A stretch of 64,000 bases of DNA, taken from Catellatospora sp. IY07-71. Its GTDB lineage: Bacteria; Actinomycetota; Actinomycetes; Mycobacteriales; Micromonosporaceae. Where the stretch lies: assembly GCF_018326265.1 (NCBI RefSeq), contig NZ_AP023360.1:6233501-6297500 (forward strand), read 5' to 3'. A program made the position numbers and the translations under genes. Position 1 is the first letter of the stretch, and each line of letters opens with the position of its first letter. The notes beneath the pieces are model-generated. The model ran no database searches. It was not told where the DNA came from and was given only the letters and a program-made list of their open reading frames with translations. This document shows positions 42,114-51,059 of the stretch, piece after piece.

Positions 42114-43892
42114 TCACAATGACCGCTGTAGATCCGCCACAGATTCGATGGGGATCCGCCATGCGTTCAGTTCTTCGGCACAGCGCCGGGCGAAGCGGTG
42201 CACCACGTCATGGAACCGGTAGCAGTCCGACCCGGCCTCGACGATGAGGTCGGCCGCGACCAGCTCGTCGAACAGGCGCCGGATCTGGCTCAGCCGGTCG
42301 TCGGCGGCGGACCTGCCCAGCCGGAAGGACGGCTCGTCGATCAGCCCCAGATGGACGAACAGGTGTGCGGCCGCCGGGCTGAGCATCCGGTACGCCCCGG
42401 CCAGGGCGGTGTGCACGCTGCGCTGGTCGCCGTCGAGGACGAACCCGTCACCCTGCTGCCAGAGCTCGTCGGCGAAGGAGGCGATGGACTGGCCGGGCCG
42501 GGCCGCCAGCAGCGCGGCGACCGACCGGATCGCCAGCGGCCAGCCGCCACACCACGTGATCACACGGGCCAGCGCCCGATCGGCCAGGCGCTGGGCGCCC
42601 ACGACTCGGGCCAGCAGGTCGTAGGCGTCCTGCGCGCTGAGCGGGCCGATCGGCAGCGCCTGCACCGCATGGTGCGCCGCCAGCGCGGGCAGGCGCCACC
42701 GGCTGATCGCCACCAGGCAGCTCGACGGCCGCGGGGGGATCAGCGGCAGGATCTGCTCCACGGAGGCGGCGTCATCGGCGATGACCAGCATCTGCCGCCC
42801 GCTGAGCAGCGTGCGGTACAGCGCCGCCCGGCCGTCCAGCGTCGGCGGCACCTCGGCGGGCGGCGTCCCGAGCGCCGCCAGCGCCGCCGCCAGCGCGTCC
42901 TCCGGCACCGTCTGAGCACCGTGCAGGTCCAGATAAATCTGGCCGCCGGGGAAACGGGCGGCGCTCAGATGCGCCCAGCGCACCACCAGCGCGGTCTTTC
43001 CGAGCCCGCCCGCGCCCGATACGAAGAGCACCTGCGGTTCGTCGCACTCGGTCTCCACCGCTCGGGTGAGGACGGACAGCTCCCGGGCCCGGCCGGTGAA
43101 GTGGCCGACGCTCGGCGGAAGCTGGGCCGGTATCAGGTCGCCGCGCCGTGGCGGCCCGGCCGCGGACGGCGCGTAGGTGTTCTCCTCGCGAAGGATGGAC
43201 GCATGCAGGTTGCGCAGCTCCGCGCACGGGTCGCTGCCCAGCTCCTCGACGAGCCGGTCCTGCAGCGCCTGGTACGCCCGCAGCGCGTCGGCCCGGCGGT
43301 GGCACCGGTCCAGCGCTGTCATCAGCTGCCCGGCCAGGCGTTCCCGCAGCGGATGGGCGGCCACCGCCGCACCCAGCTCGCCGACCACCCCCGCATGGTT
43401 GCCGGCGTCCAGTTCGGCGGCGAACCGCTCCTCCAGCAGCGCGATCCGCAGCTCGCCCAGGCGCGCTCGGTCCACCTCGACGCCGGGCGCATCGACCCCG
43501 TCCAGCGCCTCACCGCGCCACACGGCCAGCGCCTCCCGGAGCCAGCGCGCGATCTCGCCGGGCGACTCGGCCAGGCGCGCCTGCCGCGCCAGCTCCTGGG
43601 ACCGGTCCGCGTCCACCAGGCAGGCCGCCGGATCGAGCAGGTAGCCGGGATGCCGGGTCAGCAGGGCCTCGCCCACCTTGCGGCGCAGCGAGGAGACCAG
43701 GCCCTGGACCCGCGACCTGGGTGACGCCGGAGGATGCTCGCCCCACAGGCAGTCGATGATCCTGGTCGTGGAGACGACCGTGCCCTTGGTGAGCGCGAGG
43801 ATGACGACCAGGTTGCGCTCCAGCGGCGACAGCGCGACGGTCTCGCCCGGCACTCGGACCTCGACCGGCCCCAGCAGATCGACCTCCAGCAT
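42114..43892 (-). CDS. SARP/AfsR-family activator with NB-ARC ATPase
   Basis: A 592-residue pathway activator. The N-terminal winged helix (about 5-85, with LSPLERNLVVILAL and WGEHPPASPRSRVQGLVSSL) and the bacterial transcriptional activation domain (about 92-236) define a SARP. An NB-ARC module follows with GAGGLGKT (293-300) and RQMLVIADDA; the C-terminal region ends soon after a winged helix and lacks the long TPR tail of full-size AfsR. It is the first gene of the leftward metabolite operon, 30 bases before the adenylation gene, and three 11-bp spaced GTACA repeats lie 174-200 bases upstream of its start. Confidence 0.9.
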   Translation of the reverse strand: MLEVDLLGPVEVRVPGETVALSPLERNLVVILALTKGTVVSTTRIIDCLWGEHPPASPRSRVQGLVSSLRRKVGEALLTRHPGYLLDPAACLVDADRSQELARQARLAESPGEIARWLREALAVWRGEALDGVDAPGVEVDRARLGELRIALLEERFAAELDAGNHAGVVGELGAAVAAHPLRERLAGQLMTALDRCHRRADALRAYQALQDRLVEELGSDPCAELRNLHASILREENTYAPSAAGPPRRGDLIPAQLPPSVGHFTGRARELSVLTRAVETECDEPQVLFVSGAGGLGKTALVVRWAHLSAARFPGGQIYLDLHGAQTVPEDALAAALAALGTPPAEVPPTLDGRAALYRTLLSGRQMLVIADDAASVEQILPLIPPRPSSCLVAISRWRLPALAAHHAVQALPIGPLSAQDAYDLLARVVGAQRLADRALARVITWCGGWPLAIRSVAALLAARPGQSIASFADELWQQGDGFVLDGDQRSVHTALAGAYRMLSPAAAHLFVHLGLIDEPSFRLGRSAADDRLSQIRRLFDELVAADLIVEAGSDCYRFHDVVHRFARRCAEELNAWRIPIESVADLQRSL

Positions 43893-43935
43893 CTGTCCAC
43901 CCGTCCCGTTCGCGTCGTTGCGATGTGATCCGTGA

Positions 43936-43951
43936 GGCCGGATGTCCGGCC
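43936..43951. promoter_or_regulatory. Palindrome upstream of the SARP gene
   Basis: GGCCGGA-TG-TCCGGCC is a 7-2-7 inverted repeat 43 bases upstream of the SARP start codon. It could be a repressor site in the leader or a short hairpin; nothing decides between them. Confidence 0.3.
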
Positions 43952-44064
43952 ATCTCGGGCCGCATCAGCCAACCACGTCATGTATCGATGAACCAGCCCG
44001 AGTTTCGTCACCGGCTGCGCCTGAGCCGACGCGACCATGATCGCCGCGAGGCTACTGCGACCTG

Positions 44065-44092
44065 CGTACACCTTTTGTACAGCCGATGTACA
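44065..44092 (-). promoter_or_regulatory. SARP-type tandem repeats: three GTACA units spaced 11 bp
   Basis: GTACA occurs at 44066, 44077 and 44088, exactly one 11-bp unit apart. SARP regulators are known to bind direct heptamer repeats with 11-bp periodicity about 8 bp upstream of a -10 box. Read on the minus strand, a TAGCCT-like -10 lies at about that distance (near 44050), pointing towards the SARP gene and its operon. Autoregulation by the SARP is the simplest reading (inference). Nothing else is seen in the 327-base gap 43893-44219. Confidence 0.6.
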
Positions 44093-44219
44093 CGCGGTCC
44101 ACCGTCCACTTCTCCGGCACCATCACCTGCGCCGCGTTGCCCCATCCGAGGCTCCGGTCCGTCGCTTTGGGACTGCCTCCTTCGGCACAGGTCGGTGGGC
44201 GCGCGCTGCCTGGATCGCC

Positions 44220-45185
44220 TTAGGAGGATGGGCCGATGGCGGGGACGCGGGCCGGTGGGCGCGCCGGTCCGGTCGGCGGGACGAGCGATGGCGCAGGTGC
44301 CGGAGCACGTCCGCCCGTGGCTCCCCAGAGCAGGCCGGCGGCGACGACGAGGACGCCGACCGTCTGGGTGAGGCCGGGCAGGGTCTGGTCCTGCAGCGCC
44401 GCGACGGCCAGGGTGGCCGCCGGGACCAGGCCGGTGAACATGCCCGCGCGCTCGACCCCGAGCAGCCGCAGCCCGGTGAACCAGGCCAGGAACGCGACCA
44501 CCGTCATCATCACGGCCAGGTAGAGCAGGATCAGGGCCTCGGTCGCCGTGGGCATCCGCAGCCGCGCCCACTCCCCCGTGGCCAGCGCCGCCACCACGAG
44601 CATCGGCACCGCGAGCGCGCAGCTGTACGCCGACACCCGCACCGCGCCGAGCCGCGGCAGCACCGCCGCGGCCAGCAGCGAGAACGACACCTCGCACACC
44701 AGCGTGCCGAGCGCCGCCGCGAGCCCGACGCCGTCCGCCGCCCCCGCGCCGTGCACCAGCGCGGTGCCCACCGCCACGATCCCCGCCGCGATGACCAGCC
44801 GCGCGGCCGGGCGGGCGCCGCGCAGCAGCGGCCCGGCCAGCGCCAGGCCGAGCGGCGCCGCCCCGACGACCGTGCCGACCACGGCCGCGTCGGCGTGGTC
44901 GAGCGCGGTCAGCAGCAGCGTGTTGAACAGGGCGAGCCCCATCAGCGCGACGGCGGCCAGCAGCGCCGACTCGCGGCCGGTCGGGCGGGGCGCGGGCGTC
45001 ATGCCGCCCAGGCGCGGGAACAGCCGCAGCAGGGCGGCCAGCAGCGCGGCGGCCAGTGCGTAGCGCAGCGCCTGCCCGGTGAGGATCGGATAGTCGAGGA
45101 CGAGGCGGCTCAGGCTCACCGAGCCGCCGAGGATCATCATGCCGAAGCTGCACAGGGCCGCTCCGGCCAGGCTGTCGCGGTTCAC
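44220..45185 (-). CDS. EamA/DMT-family exporter
   Basis: A 321-residue membrane protein with ten predicted helices in two EamA halves, as in drug/metabolite transporters such as RhaT-like or amino acid exporters. The C-terminus is a Pro/Ala-rich tail. It is divergent from a MocR regulator, a pairing common in bacteria where the regulator controls the exporter. GTG 45185 is used; GTG 45188 one codon earlier is equally possible, and the ribosome site is weak (CAGG). Its 3' end faces the SARP promoter region, so it is not part of the metabolite operon. Confidence 0.85.
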   Translation of the reverse strand: MNRDSLAGAALCSFGMMILGGSVSLSRLVLDYPILTGQALRYALAAALLAALLRLFPRLGGMTPAPRPTGRESALLAAVALMGLALFNTLLLTALDHADAAVVGTVVGAAPLGLALAGPLLRGARPAARLVIAAGIVAVGTALVHGAGAADGVGLAAALGTLVCEVSFSLLAAAVLPRLGAVRVSAYSCALAVPMLVVAALATGEWARLRMPTATEALILLYLAVMMTVVAFLAWFTGLRLLGVERAGMFTGLVPAATLAVAALQDQTLPGLTQTVGVLVVAAGLLWGATGGRAPAPAPSLVPPTGPARPPARVPAIGPSS

Positions 45186-45197
45186 CACCTGACGGTA

Positions 45198-45219
45198 TGG
45201 TCGACATTGGTACACCAGA
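45198..45219. promoter_or_regulatory. Candidate MocR operator
   Basis: TGGTCGAC (45198-45205) and TGGTACAC (45208-45215) are direct repeats 10 bp apart in the 43-base divergent gap between exporter and regulator, and the second forms a short palindrome TGGT-AC-ACCA. MocR proteins often bind such direct repeats. Confidence 0.4.
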
Positions 45220-45228
45220 CAGGGCCAC

Positions 45229-46620
45229 TTGAACACAGAAACAGAGGACCAATTGGCGGTACGCGAAGCGCTGCTCGACCTGGACCGGGACCTGCCCGGG
45301 ATTGGCGAGCGGCTGCTCGGGGCGCTGCGGGAGGCGATCGCGCAGCAGCGCATCGTGCCCGGCACCCGGCTGCCGTCCAGCCGGGACCTCGCGGCCGACC
45401 TGGGCCTGTCCCGTGGGCTGGTGGTGGCGGCGTACGAGCAGCTCACGGCTGAGGGCAGGCTGGTGAGCCGGCGCGGTTCGGGCACCACGGTCGCGCCCGC
45501 TCCCCCGCCCGCGTCGGTTGTCGCGGGCTCGCCGACGCCGGTGCCGCCGGGCCGGGTGGCGGCGCTGCGGCCGGGCGTGCCCGACCTCGGCATGTTCCCG
45601 CGTGCGGCGTGGCGGCGGGCGTACGAGCGCGCACTCACCACGGCCGCCGACGCCGACCTCGACTACACCGACCCGGCGGGTGTACCGCGGCTGCGCGGCG
45701 AACTGGCGTCGTACCTGGGCCGGGTCCGCGCGGCGCGGACGGGGGCGGACGGGGTCGTGGTCACGACCGGCGCGGCCCAGGCGCTCAGCCTGCTCGGGCG
45801 GGTGCTCGCCGCGCGCGGCCTGACCGAGGTCGGCGTGGAGGATCCGGGCAGCGCGGGCATCCGCGGCCACCTGCTCGCGCACGGCCTGTCGCTGCGGCCG
45901 CTGCCCGTCGACGGGCAGGGCGCGGTCGTCTCGGCGCTCGGGGACGTACGGGCCGTGTTCGTCACGCCCGCGCACCAGTTCCCGACGGGTGCGGTGCTCG
46001 CGCCGGGGCGGCGGGCCGAGCTGATCGACTGGGCGCGGCGTACCGGCGGCCTGATCATCGAGGACGACTACGACGCCGAGTTCCGCTACGACCGGGACCC
46101 GGTCGGCTGCCTGCAGGGCGTCGCGCCGGACGTGGTGGCGCTGGTCGGCTCGGCCAGCAAGGCGCTCGCGCCAGGGCTGCGGCGCGGCTGGCTCGTGCCG
46201 CCGCCGGGCTGGCTGGACGCCGTACGCCAGGCGAAGTCCGACGCGGACATGGGCGGCTCGGCGCTGGAGCAGCTCGCCTTCGCCGAACTGCTCGCCTCGG
46301 GCGGCTACGACCGGCACCTGCGCCGGGCTCGGCGCGCCCAGCGAACCCGCCGTGACGCCCTGGTCGCGGCGCTGCGCGCGCACCTGCCGCAGGCTCGGAT
46401 CTCGGGCGTCGCCGCAGGACTGCACCTGGTCGCCGAGCTGCCCTCCGGCGTGGACGACCGGGCGCTCGCCGCGCGGGCCAGGGCCGCCGGGCTCGGCCCG
46501 CTTGCCCTGTCCGAGCTGCGGCACGGCGGCGACGGCCCGCCAGGACTCGTGCTGGGCTACGCCGCACAGACCCCGGACGAGCTCACCGCCGCAGTAGCCG
46601 TCCTGGCTTCGCAGCTCTGA
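45229..46620 (+). CDS. MocR-type regulator (GntR DNA-binding domain plus aminotransferase-like domain)
   Basis: A 463-residue regulator. Residues 18-85 are a GntR winged helix (RLPSSRDLAADLGLSRGLVVAAYEQL). Residues 105-463 are a class I aminotransferase fold with EDDYDAEFRYDR and the PLP-binding Lys in VGSASKALAPGLRRGW. MocR proteins use PLP or a PLP-amino acid adduct as effector. It probably controls the divergent EamA exporter. A TTG at 45229 is listed as start; a second TTG at 45253 has AGAGG five bases before it and may be the real one, shortening the protein by eight residues. Confidence 0.88.
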   Translation: MNTETEDQLAVREALLDLDRDLPGIGERLLGALREAIAQQRIVPGTRLPSSRDLAADLGLSRGLVVAAYEQLTAEGRLVSRRGSGTTVAPAPPPASVVAGSPTPVPPGRVAALRPGVPDLGMFPRAAWRRAYERALTTAADADLDYTDPAGVPRLRGELASYLGRVRAARTGADGVVVTTGAAQALSLLGRVLAARGLTEVGVEDPGSAGIRGHLLAHGLSLRPLPVDGQGAVVSALGDVRAVFVTPAHQFPTGAVLAPGRRAELIDWARRTGGLIIEDDYDAEFRYDRDPVGCLQGVAPDVVALVGSASKALAPGLRRGWLVPPPGWLDAVRQAKSDADMGGSALEQLAFAELLASGGYDRHLRRARRAQRTRRDALVAALRAHLPQARISGVAAGLHLVAELPSGVDDRALAARARAAGLGPLALSELRHGGDGPPGLVLGYAAQTPDELTAAVAVLASQL

Positions 46621-46644
46621 CCGCCGGCTTCCTCCGAGCCGGTG

Positions 46645-46689
46645 CATGACGATGCTGTGGGAGCAGGTGACTCCCACAGCATCGTCATG
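46645..46689. terminator. Bidirectional intrinsic-type terminator
   Basis: A perfect 19-bp stem (46645-46663 with 46671-46689) and a 7-base loop lie between the convergent MocR gene (stop 46620) and protease gene (stop 46711). It is the longest simple hairpin in the window. Confidence 0.85.
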
Positions 46690-46710
46690 AGATCCGCGGC
46701 TGCGGACAGC

Positions 46711-47835
46711 TCACATGTTCTTGGTGAAGTCGTACAGGTCCAGAGCCGTCTGGTCGAAGTACGGCGACGCCACGATCGTGGGGTTGGGCAGCCGGTCGAC
46801 GCGGCTGTTGATCCCGTTGACCAGGCCCCAGTTGCCGTCCCAGTTCAGCAACCAGCCACCGCCGCTGGCGCCCTTGTTGAAGTTGCAGGGAATCTTGATC
46901 GTCTCGGTCCAGACGTTGGCGTTCTCCTGCGAGGAATAGCCACTGCAGCGCAGCAGGTTGCCGCCGTCGAACGGGGTCTGGGCGGGGTAGCCGAACGCGT
47001 TCTGCAGGTTCTGCGTGCCGGCGAACGTCCACAGGCCCTGGCCGCCGAGGTAGCTGACGATGTGGTTGCCGTTCAGCGTGCCCATGATCGCCACGCCCAT
47101 GTCCTCGGCCGGGGCCGACGAGTTGATCCAGGCGTTCATGGTCCAGATGCTGACGGCGTACCAGGTGCCGTACGGCCGCGGGTTGGCCAGGTCGTCGTCG
47201 TAGGCCGGCACGAACGCCCAGCTGGAGGCGGCCTGGCCGCCCGCGCCGCTGTGGATGCAGTGCCCGGCCGTCCATACCGTGTCGGCGCCCGCAGAGTTCA
47301 CCACGGTGCCGGAGCACTGGTAGGAGGCCCCGCCGAGCACGAAGAACGCCTTACCGCTGGTGCGCGCGGTCGGGTGGGACGAGGCGAAGTTCGGGTTGAC
47401 GGCCAGCGTCGACGCGCCATCGCCCTTGGGGGTGCCCAGGGCCCCTTCGAAGGGCGGGATCACCGTAGGCTTGCGGGCGCCGGTGGCCGCCTGCGGCGTC
47501 GCGGTCTTCGCCGCCGCGTTGCCCACGGCCATCGCGCGGGCGTACTCGGGTGACTCCTCGATCGGCCTGGCGGCGCGCATGCGCTCCGGCGTCCAGAACG
47601 CTTCGACCGCCTGGGCCGCGGTGACGTTACGCCCGTACTTCGCACGTCCGGCCGTCCACGCTTCGGCGTGAACAGCCACCGCGCCTCCGGTCACGCCGGC
47701 CTTCGCCAGAAGGCCCGCATCGTCGCGGGCGGCCGCAGCGGACTGGGGCACGGCCAGGGCTACCCCGGCCGCCAGCGCGACGGCGCTGAGGATCCGGGTC
47801 GCGGAGACCCGTCGCCCGGTCGTTGTGACTGCCAT
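46711..47835 (-). CDS. Secreted trypsin-fold serine protease (V8/glutamyl endopeptidase-like)
   Basis: A 374-residue exported protease. The signal peptide covers about 1-36 and a pro-region runs to about residue 145. The catalytic domain has His in WTAGHCIHSG, Asp in PAEDMGVAIM and Ser in NKGASGGGW, in the order of chymotrypsin-fold enzymes; the surrounding sequence is closest in style to V8-like glutamyl endopeptidases. Cys pairs (SYQCSG/GHC and LRCSG/IPCNF) suggest disulfides. The ATG at 47835 has GGGAGA upstream. It likely degrades extracellular protein for nutrition or processing. Confidence 0.88.
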   Translation of the reverse strand: MAVTTTGRRVSATRILSAVALAAGVALAVPQSAAAARDDAGLLAKAGVTGGAVAVHAEAWTAGRAKYGRNVTAAQAVEAFWTPERMRAARPIEESPEYARAMAVGNAAAKTATPQAATGARKPTVIPPFEGALGTPKGDGASTLAVNPNFASSHPTARTSGKAFFVLGGASYQCSGTVVNSAGADTVWTAGHCIHSGAGGQAASSWAFVPAYDDDLANPRPYGTWYAVSIWTMNAWINSSAPAEDMGVAIMGTLNGNHIVSYLGGQGLWTFAGTQNLQNAFGYPAQTPFDGGNLLRCSGYSSQENANVWTETIKIPCNFNKGASGGGWLLNWDGNWGLVNGINSRVDRLPNPTIVASPYFDQTALDLYDFTKNM

Positions 47836-47908
47836 TCATGTTCTCCCAACCTGTGGCGGAGCCCGTGCGGCATCCGCTCAGACGGTTACTGTTATCGATG
47901 GATCGTCC

Positions 47909-47939
47909 GTCCAATGAGGATGTTGGACATCGTTGGACA
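47909..47939. promoter_or_regulatory. TTGGAC repeat cluster upstream of the protease gene
   Basis: GTTGGACA occurs twice 10 bp apart (47922-47929 and 47932-47939) and an inverted GTCCAA lies at 47909-47914. It sits 75-105 bases upstream of the protease start and 265 bases before the NB-ARC gene. The rest of the 368-base gap 47836-48203 shows nothing I can name. Confidence 0.35.
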
Positions 47940-48203
47940 CCTGGATCCGTGGCGAAGGCCATCGCACTGGCGCGGTGGATCGCCACCGGCGGTGGCACCA
48001 GACCCGCCGGGCATAGCCGCGGCAGTCCACACGCGACATCGGAACTCGACCTCGGCCTCGGGCAGCCTTGGGCAAGTCCGGCTATGCGTCATTCATCCCT
48101 TAGAGATGGATCAATGCGGCGATGTTCCAGTGATGCCAGAAAGGCTGAACCGCTCGCGGTGTCTGCACATGAGGCCGCCGGGTGGCCAGCAGGGAGAGAG
48201 AGT

Positions 48204-50687
48204 ATGTACGACCAACCAGTGCGTCCCGGTGCCCGGCAGGCCCTCCACCAGACATCCGACGCATCCCATTCCGCGCTCGGGGTGGATCGCGAACTGCAGA
48301 CGGTGCAGGATCTGGCCCTACTGCTGCGCAAGCTGCGGCACCGCCACGCGCGCCAGCATGGCGGCAACCTACTGACATACCGGCAGCTGGCAGCGAAGAC
48401 CGGCTGGTCTCACGGCATCATCGGTGAGTACTTCGCGGGAAACGTCCTGCCCCCCACCGAGCGGTTCGACATCCTGACCCGGCTGCTCGGGGCCACCAGC
48501 GCTGAGCAAGGCGTGCTGGCCACCGTGCGAGACCAGGTCGAGGAAGGCCGACGTCGGATGAAGCCGGCCGGCGGGCATGCCGGTGCCGCGCCGGCTCAGG
48601 CGAACGGCATGGCGGCAGGTGCTCCCGTGCCGCAGCAGCTGCCGCCGGCCCTGACCGCCTTCGTCGGCCGCGCGGAGCTGCTCACCCAGCTCGACGACGC
48701 CACCACTACCGCTGGGACAGGCGGCTCAGCCCCACCGGCCGCGACGAGCGTGGTGCTGTCGGGCACCGCCGGGGTCGGCAAGACGACTCTCGCGGTGCAC
48801 TGGGCCCACCGCGCCGCAGAGCGTTACCCGGACGGCCAGCTCTACGTCAATATGCGCGGGTTCGACCCCAGCGGCTCGATGATGACGCCCGCCGAGGCGC
48901 TACGCGGATTCCTGGAGGCGCTCGACGTGCCGCCCGAACGCTTCCCGATACACCTGCCCGCACAGGTGGGGCTGTACCGCAGCCTGCTCGCCGGCCGGCG
49001 GATGCTGATCGTGCTGGACAACGCCCGCGACGTCGAGCAGGTGCGCCCCCTGCTGCCCGGCAGCCCGACCTGCCTGGTGCTGGTGACCAGCCGCAACCGC
49101 CTCGCCGGCCTGGTCGCCGCCGAGGGCGCCCTGCCGGTCACCGTCGGACTGCTCTCCTTCGACGAGGCGTGGCAGTTTCTGGCACGGCGCCTCGGCGCAG
49201 ACCGGCTGACCGCAGAACCGCAGGCCGTGAACGAGATGATCGAACGGTGCGTGCGGCTGCCGCTGGCGCTGGCGGTGGTCGCCGCCCGAGGGGCGGCACA
49301 TCCGTCGTTTCCGCTGTCCACCCTCGCCGCCGAGATGCGGGAGACGAGGCGGCTACTCGACGCGTTCGACGGCGGCGACGCCGGCACCGACGTGCAGGCG
49401 GTCTTCTCCTGGTCATACCAGCATCTGAGCCCGCCCGCCGCGCGCCTGTTCCGGCTGCTCGCCTGCCATCCAGGGCCGGACACCGCAATCCCCGCCGCTG
49501 CCAGCCTGGCCGGGCTGCCCCGAAATCAAGCGCACCGGCTACTGGCCGAACTGGCCCATGCGCACCTGGTCACCGAACACGTGCCCGGCAGGTTCAACGT
49601 CCACGACCTGCTGCGGGGGTACGCGGCCGACCTGCTGGAAAGCATCGACACCCCCGACACCCAGCGGACGGCGATCCAGCGCGGACTGGACCACTACCTC
49701 CACACCGCACATGCGGCCGCCCTGCTGTTGCAGCCTGGCTGGGATCCGATCAGCCTGGCCGACGCCCGACCCGGGGTGACACCCGAGGAGATCGCTGATC
49801 ACAGCCAGGCGCTGGGCTGGTTCACCGCCGAGTACCGCGTGCTCCTGGCTGCGGTCGCCCACGCCGAACGCGCCCAGTTCGAAGGGCACGCCTGGCGGCT
49901 GGCACGGACCCTGGTGGACTTCCTGCAACGCCAAGGCCACTGGCCGAGCCTGGTCGCCGCGCAGCGAACCGCCCTTGCCGCGGCGCAGCAGGCGGGCGAG
50001 CGGCCCGGGCAGGCGAGCGCTCACCGCGATCTCGCCCGTGCGCTGTCCCGAGTCGGCGAACGAGAGGAGGCAGAGGACCACTACCGCGCGGCGCTGAAGC
50101 TGTTCGGCGAACTCGGTGACCACACCGGGCAGGCACGAACCTACCGGGCGTTCGGCGCGCTGCTGGATCGGCTCGGCCGCCATGCCGAATCCCTGCACCA
50201 CGCCCAGCAAGGCCTGGAGCTGTACCGACGCGCCGGTCACCTGTCCGGAGAGGCCAGCGCACACAACGGGGTGGGGTGGGCGCATGCCAGACTCGGCCAG
50301 TACGGGCCGGCGCTCGACCACTGCCGGCGGGCGCTGGTGCTGCTGCGCCAGACCGACGACCGGCACGGCGAGGCGAACACCTGGGACAGCCTCGGCTTCA
50401 TCCACGACCGCCTCGGCCGCCACCGCCGGGCGGTCTCGTGCTACCACCGGGCACTGGTCCTCTTCACCCAGATCGGTGACCGCTACGACGAAGCGGACAC
50501 CTTGAACCGGCTCGGTGACAGCCGATGGTCCCTGGGCGACCGAGCAGGCGCCGTGCGGACCTGGCAGCGAGCCCTGCGCATCTTCGACGACCTCGGCCAT
50601 CCAGATGCGGAGGAGGTGCGCGACCGGCTGGCCCGCGCCACCGATCCTGCGGCGAGGGCGACGAGTGCCGGACCGAATCCCGGATGA
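48204..50687 (+). CDS. XRE-NB-ARC-TPR (STAND-type) protein
   Basis: An 827-residue signal-transduction ATPase. An N-terminal helix-turn-helix (about 35-100, LTYRQLAAKTGWSHGIIGEY) is followed by an NB-ARC module with GTAGVGKT (187-194), RMLIVLDNARD, the GLPL-like RLPLALAVVAAR and FNVHDLLRGYAAD in place of the MHD motif. At least six tetratricopeptide repeats fill the C-terminal 260 residues (for example GEASAHNGVGWAHARLGQY). STAND proteins work as regulators of secondary metabolism or as defence sensors. The ATG at 48204 has AGGGAGAGAG upstream. The target is unknown; the gene stands alone. Confidence 0.88.
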   Translation: MYDQPVRPGARQALHQTSDASHSALGVDRELQTVQDLALLLRKLRHRHARQHGGNLLTYRQLAAKTGWSHGIIGEYFAGNVLPPTERFDILTRLLGATSAEQGVLATVRDQVEEGRRRMKPAGGHAGAAPAQANGMAAGAPVPQQLPPALTAFVGRAELLTQLDDATTTAGTGGSAPPAATSVVLSGTAGVGKTTLAVHWAHRAAERYPDGQLYVNMRGFDPSGSMMTPAEALRGFLEALDVPPERFPIHLPAQVGLYRSLLAGRRMLIVLDNARDVEQVRPLLPGSPTCLVLVTSRNRLAGLVAAEGALPVTVGLLSFDEAWQFLARRLGADRLTAEPQAVNEMIERCVRLPLALAVVAARGAAHPSFPLSTLAAEMRETRRLLDAFDGGDAGTDVQAVFSWSYQHLSPPAARLFRLLACHPGPDTAIPAAASLAGLPRNQAHRLLAELAHAHLVTEHVPGRFNVHDLLRGYAADLLESIDTPDTQRTAIQRGLDHYLHTAHAAALLLQPGWDPISLADARPGVTPEEIADHSQALGWFTAEYRVLLAAVAHAERAQFEGHAWRLARTLVDFLQRQGHWPSLVAAQRTALAAAQQAGERPGQASAHRDLARALSRVGEREEAEDHYRAALKLFGELGDHTGQARTYRAFGALLDRLGRHAESLHHAQQGLELYRRAGHLSGEASAHNGVGWAHARLGQYGPALDHCRRALVLLRQTDDRHGEANTWDSLGFIHDRLGRHRRAVSCYHRALVLFTQIGDRYDEADTLNRLGDSRWSLGDRAGAVRTWQRALRIFDDLGHPDAEEVRDRLARATDPAARATSAGPNPG

Positions 50688-50891
50688 CCCTGACTGGTCC
50701 CGCACCGGCATACCGGAGCCGGCCGGTTCGCGTTCCACCGGGCTTTCGCCGCGGTACGCGCCAACCTCGGCCAGCCTCCCCGGCGCGCTGGAAGGTCCTG
50801 GCCGGCGACCACCTCACCGTGGTCCGCAACCCGGAGTTCGCGGCTGCGGTCACCGCCTTCCGCGGGCTGACTCCAGGGGGCGGCGAGGCAT

Positions 50892-50952
50892 GATCGCGGG
50901 TTCGTGTCGACATCTCTGTTAGAACCGCAGATCTCGACACGAACCCGCGATC
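50892..50952. repeat. Dispersed palindromic repeat, copy 2
   Basis: A perfect 19-bp inverted repeat (50892-50910 with 50934-50952; arms start GATCGCGGGTTCGTGTCGA) with a 23-base loop containing GTTAGAACCGCAG. It is the best preserved of three copies of one family in the window. Confidence 0.8.
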
Positions 50953-50994
50953 TTCGCCACCCGTCCCCGTCGTCCCAGCAGCTCGGGCCGGTGG

Positions 50995-51059
50995 AAGATC
51001 GCTGTCTCGTGTCACAACCTCGGGTAGAACCACAGGTTTGGACACGGACTGCCGATCTT
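50995..51059. repeat. Dispersed palindromic repeat, copy 3
   Basis: A diverged copy 42 bases from copy 2. The arms AAGATCGCTGTCTCGTGTC (50995-51013) and GACACGGACTGCCGATCTT (51041-51059) pair imperfectly, and the loop keeps GGTAGAACCACAG, close to the loop of copy 2. Confidence 0.65.

Noticed and set aside
50892-51059. A two-unit CRISPR array
   Set aside because: The two units are palindromic and differ in sequence, and there are no regular spacers or cas genes.
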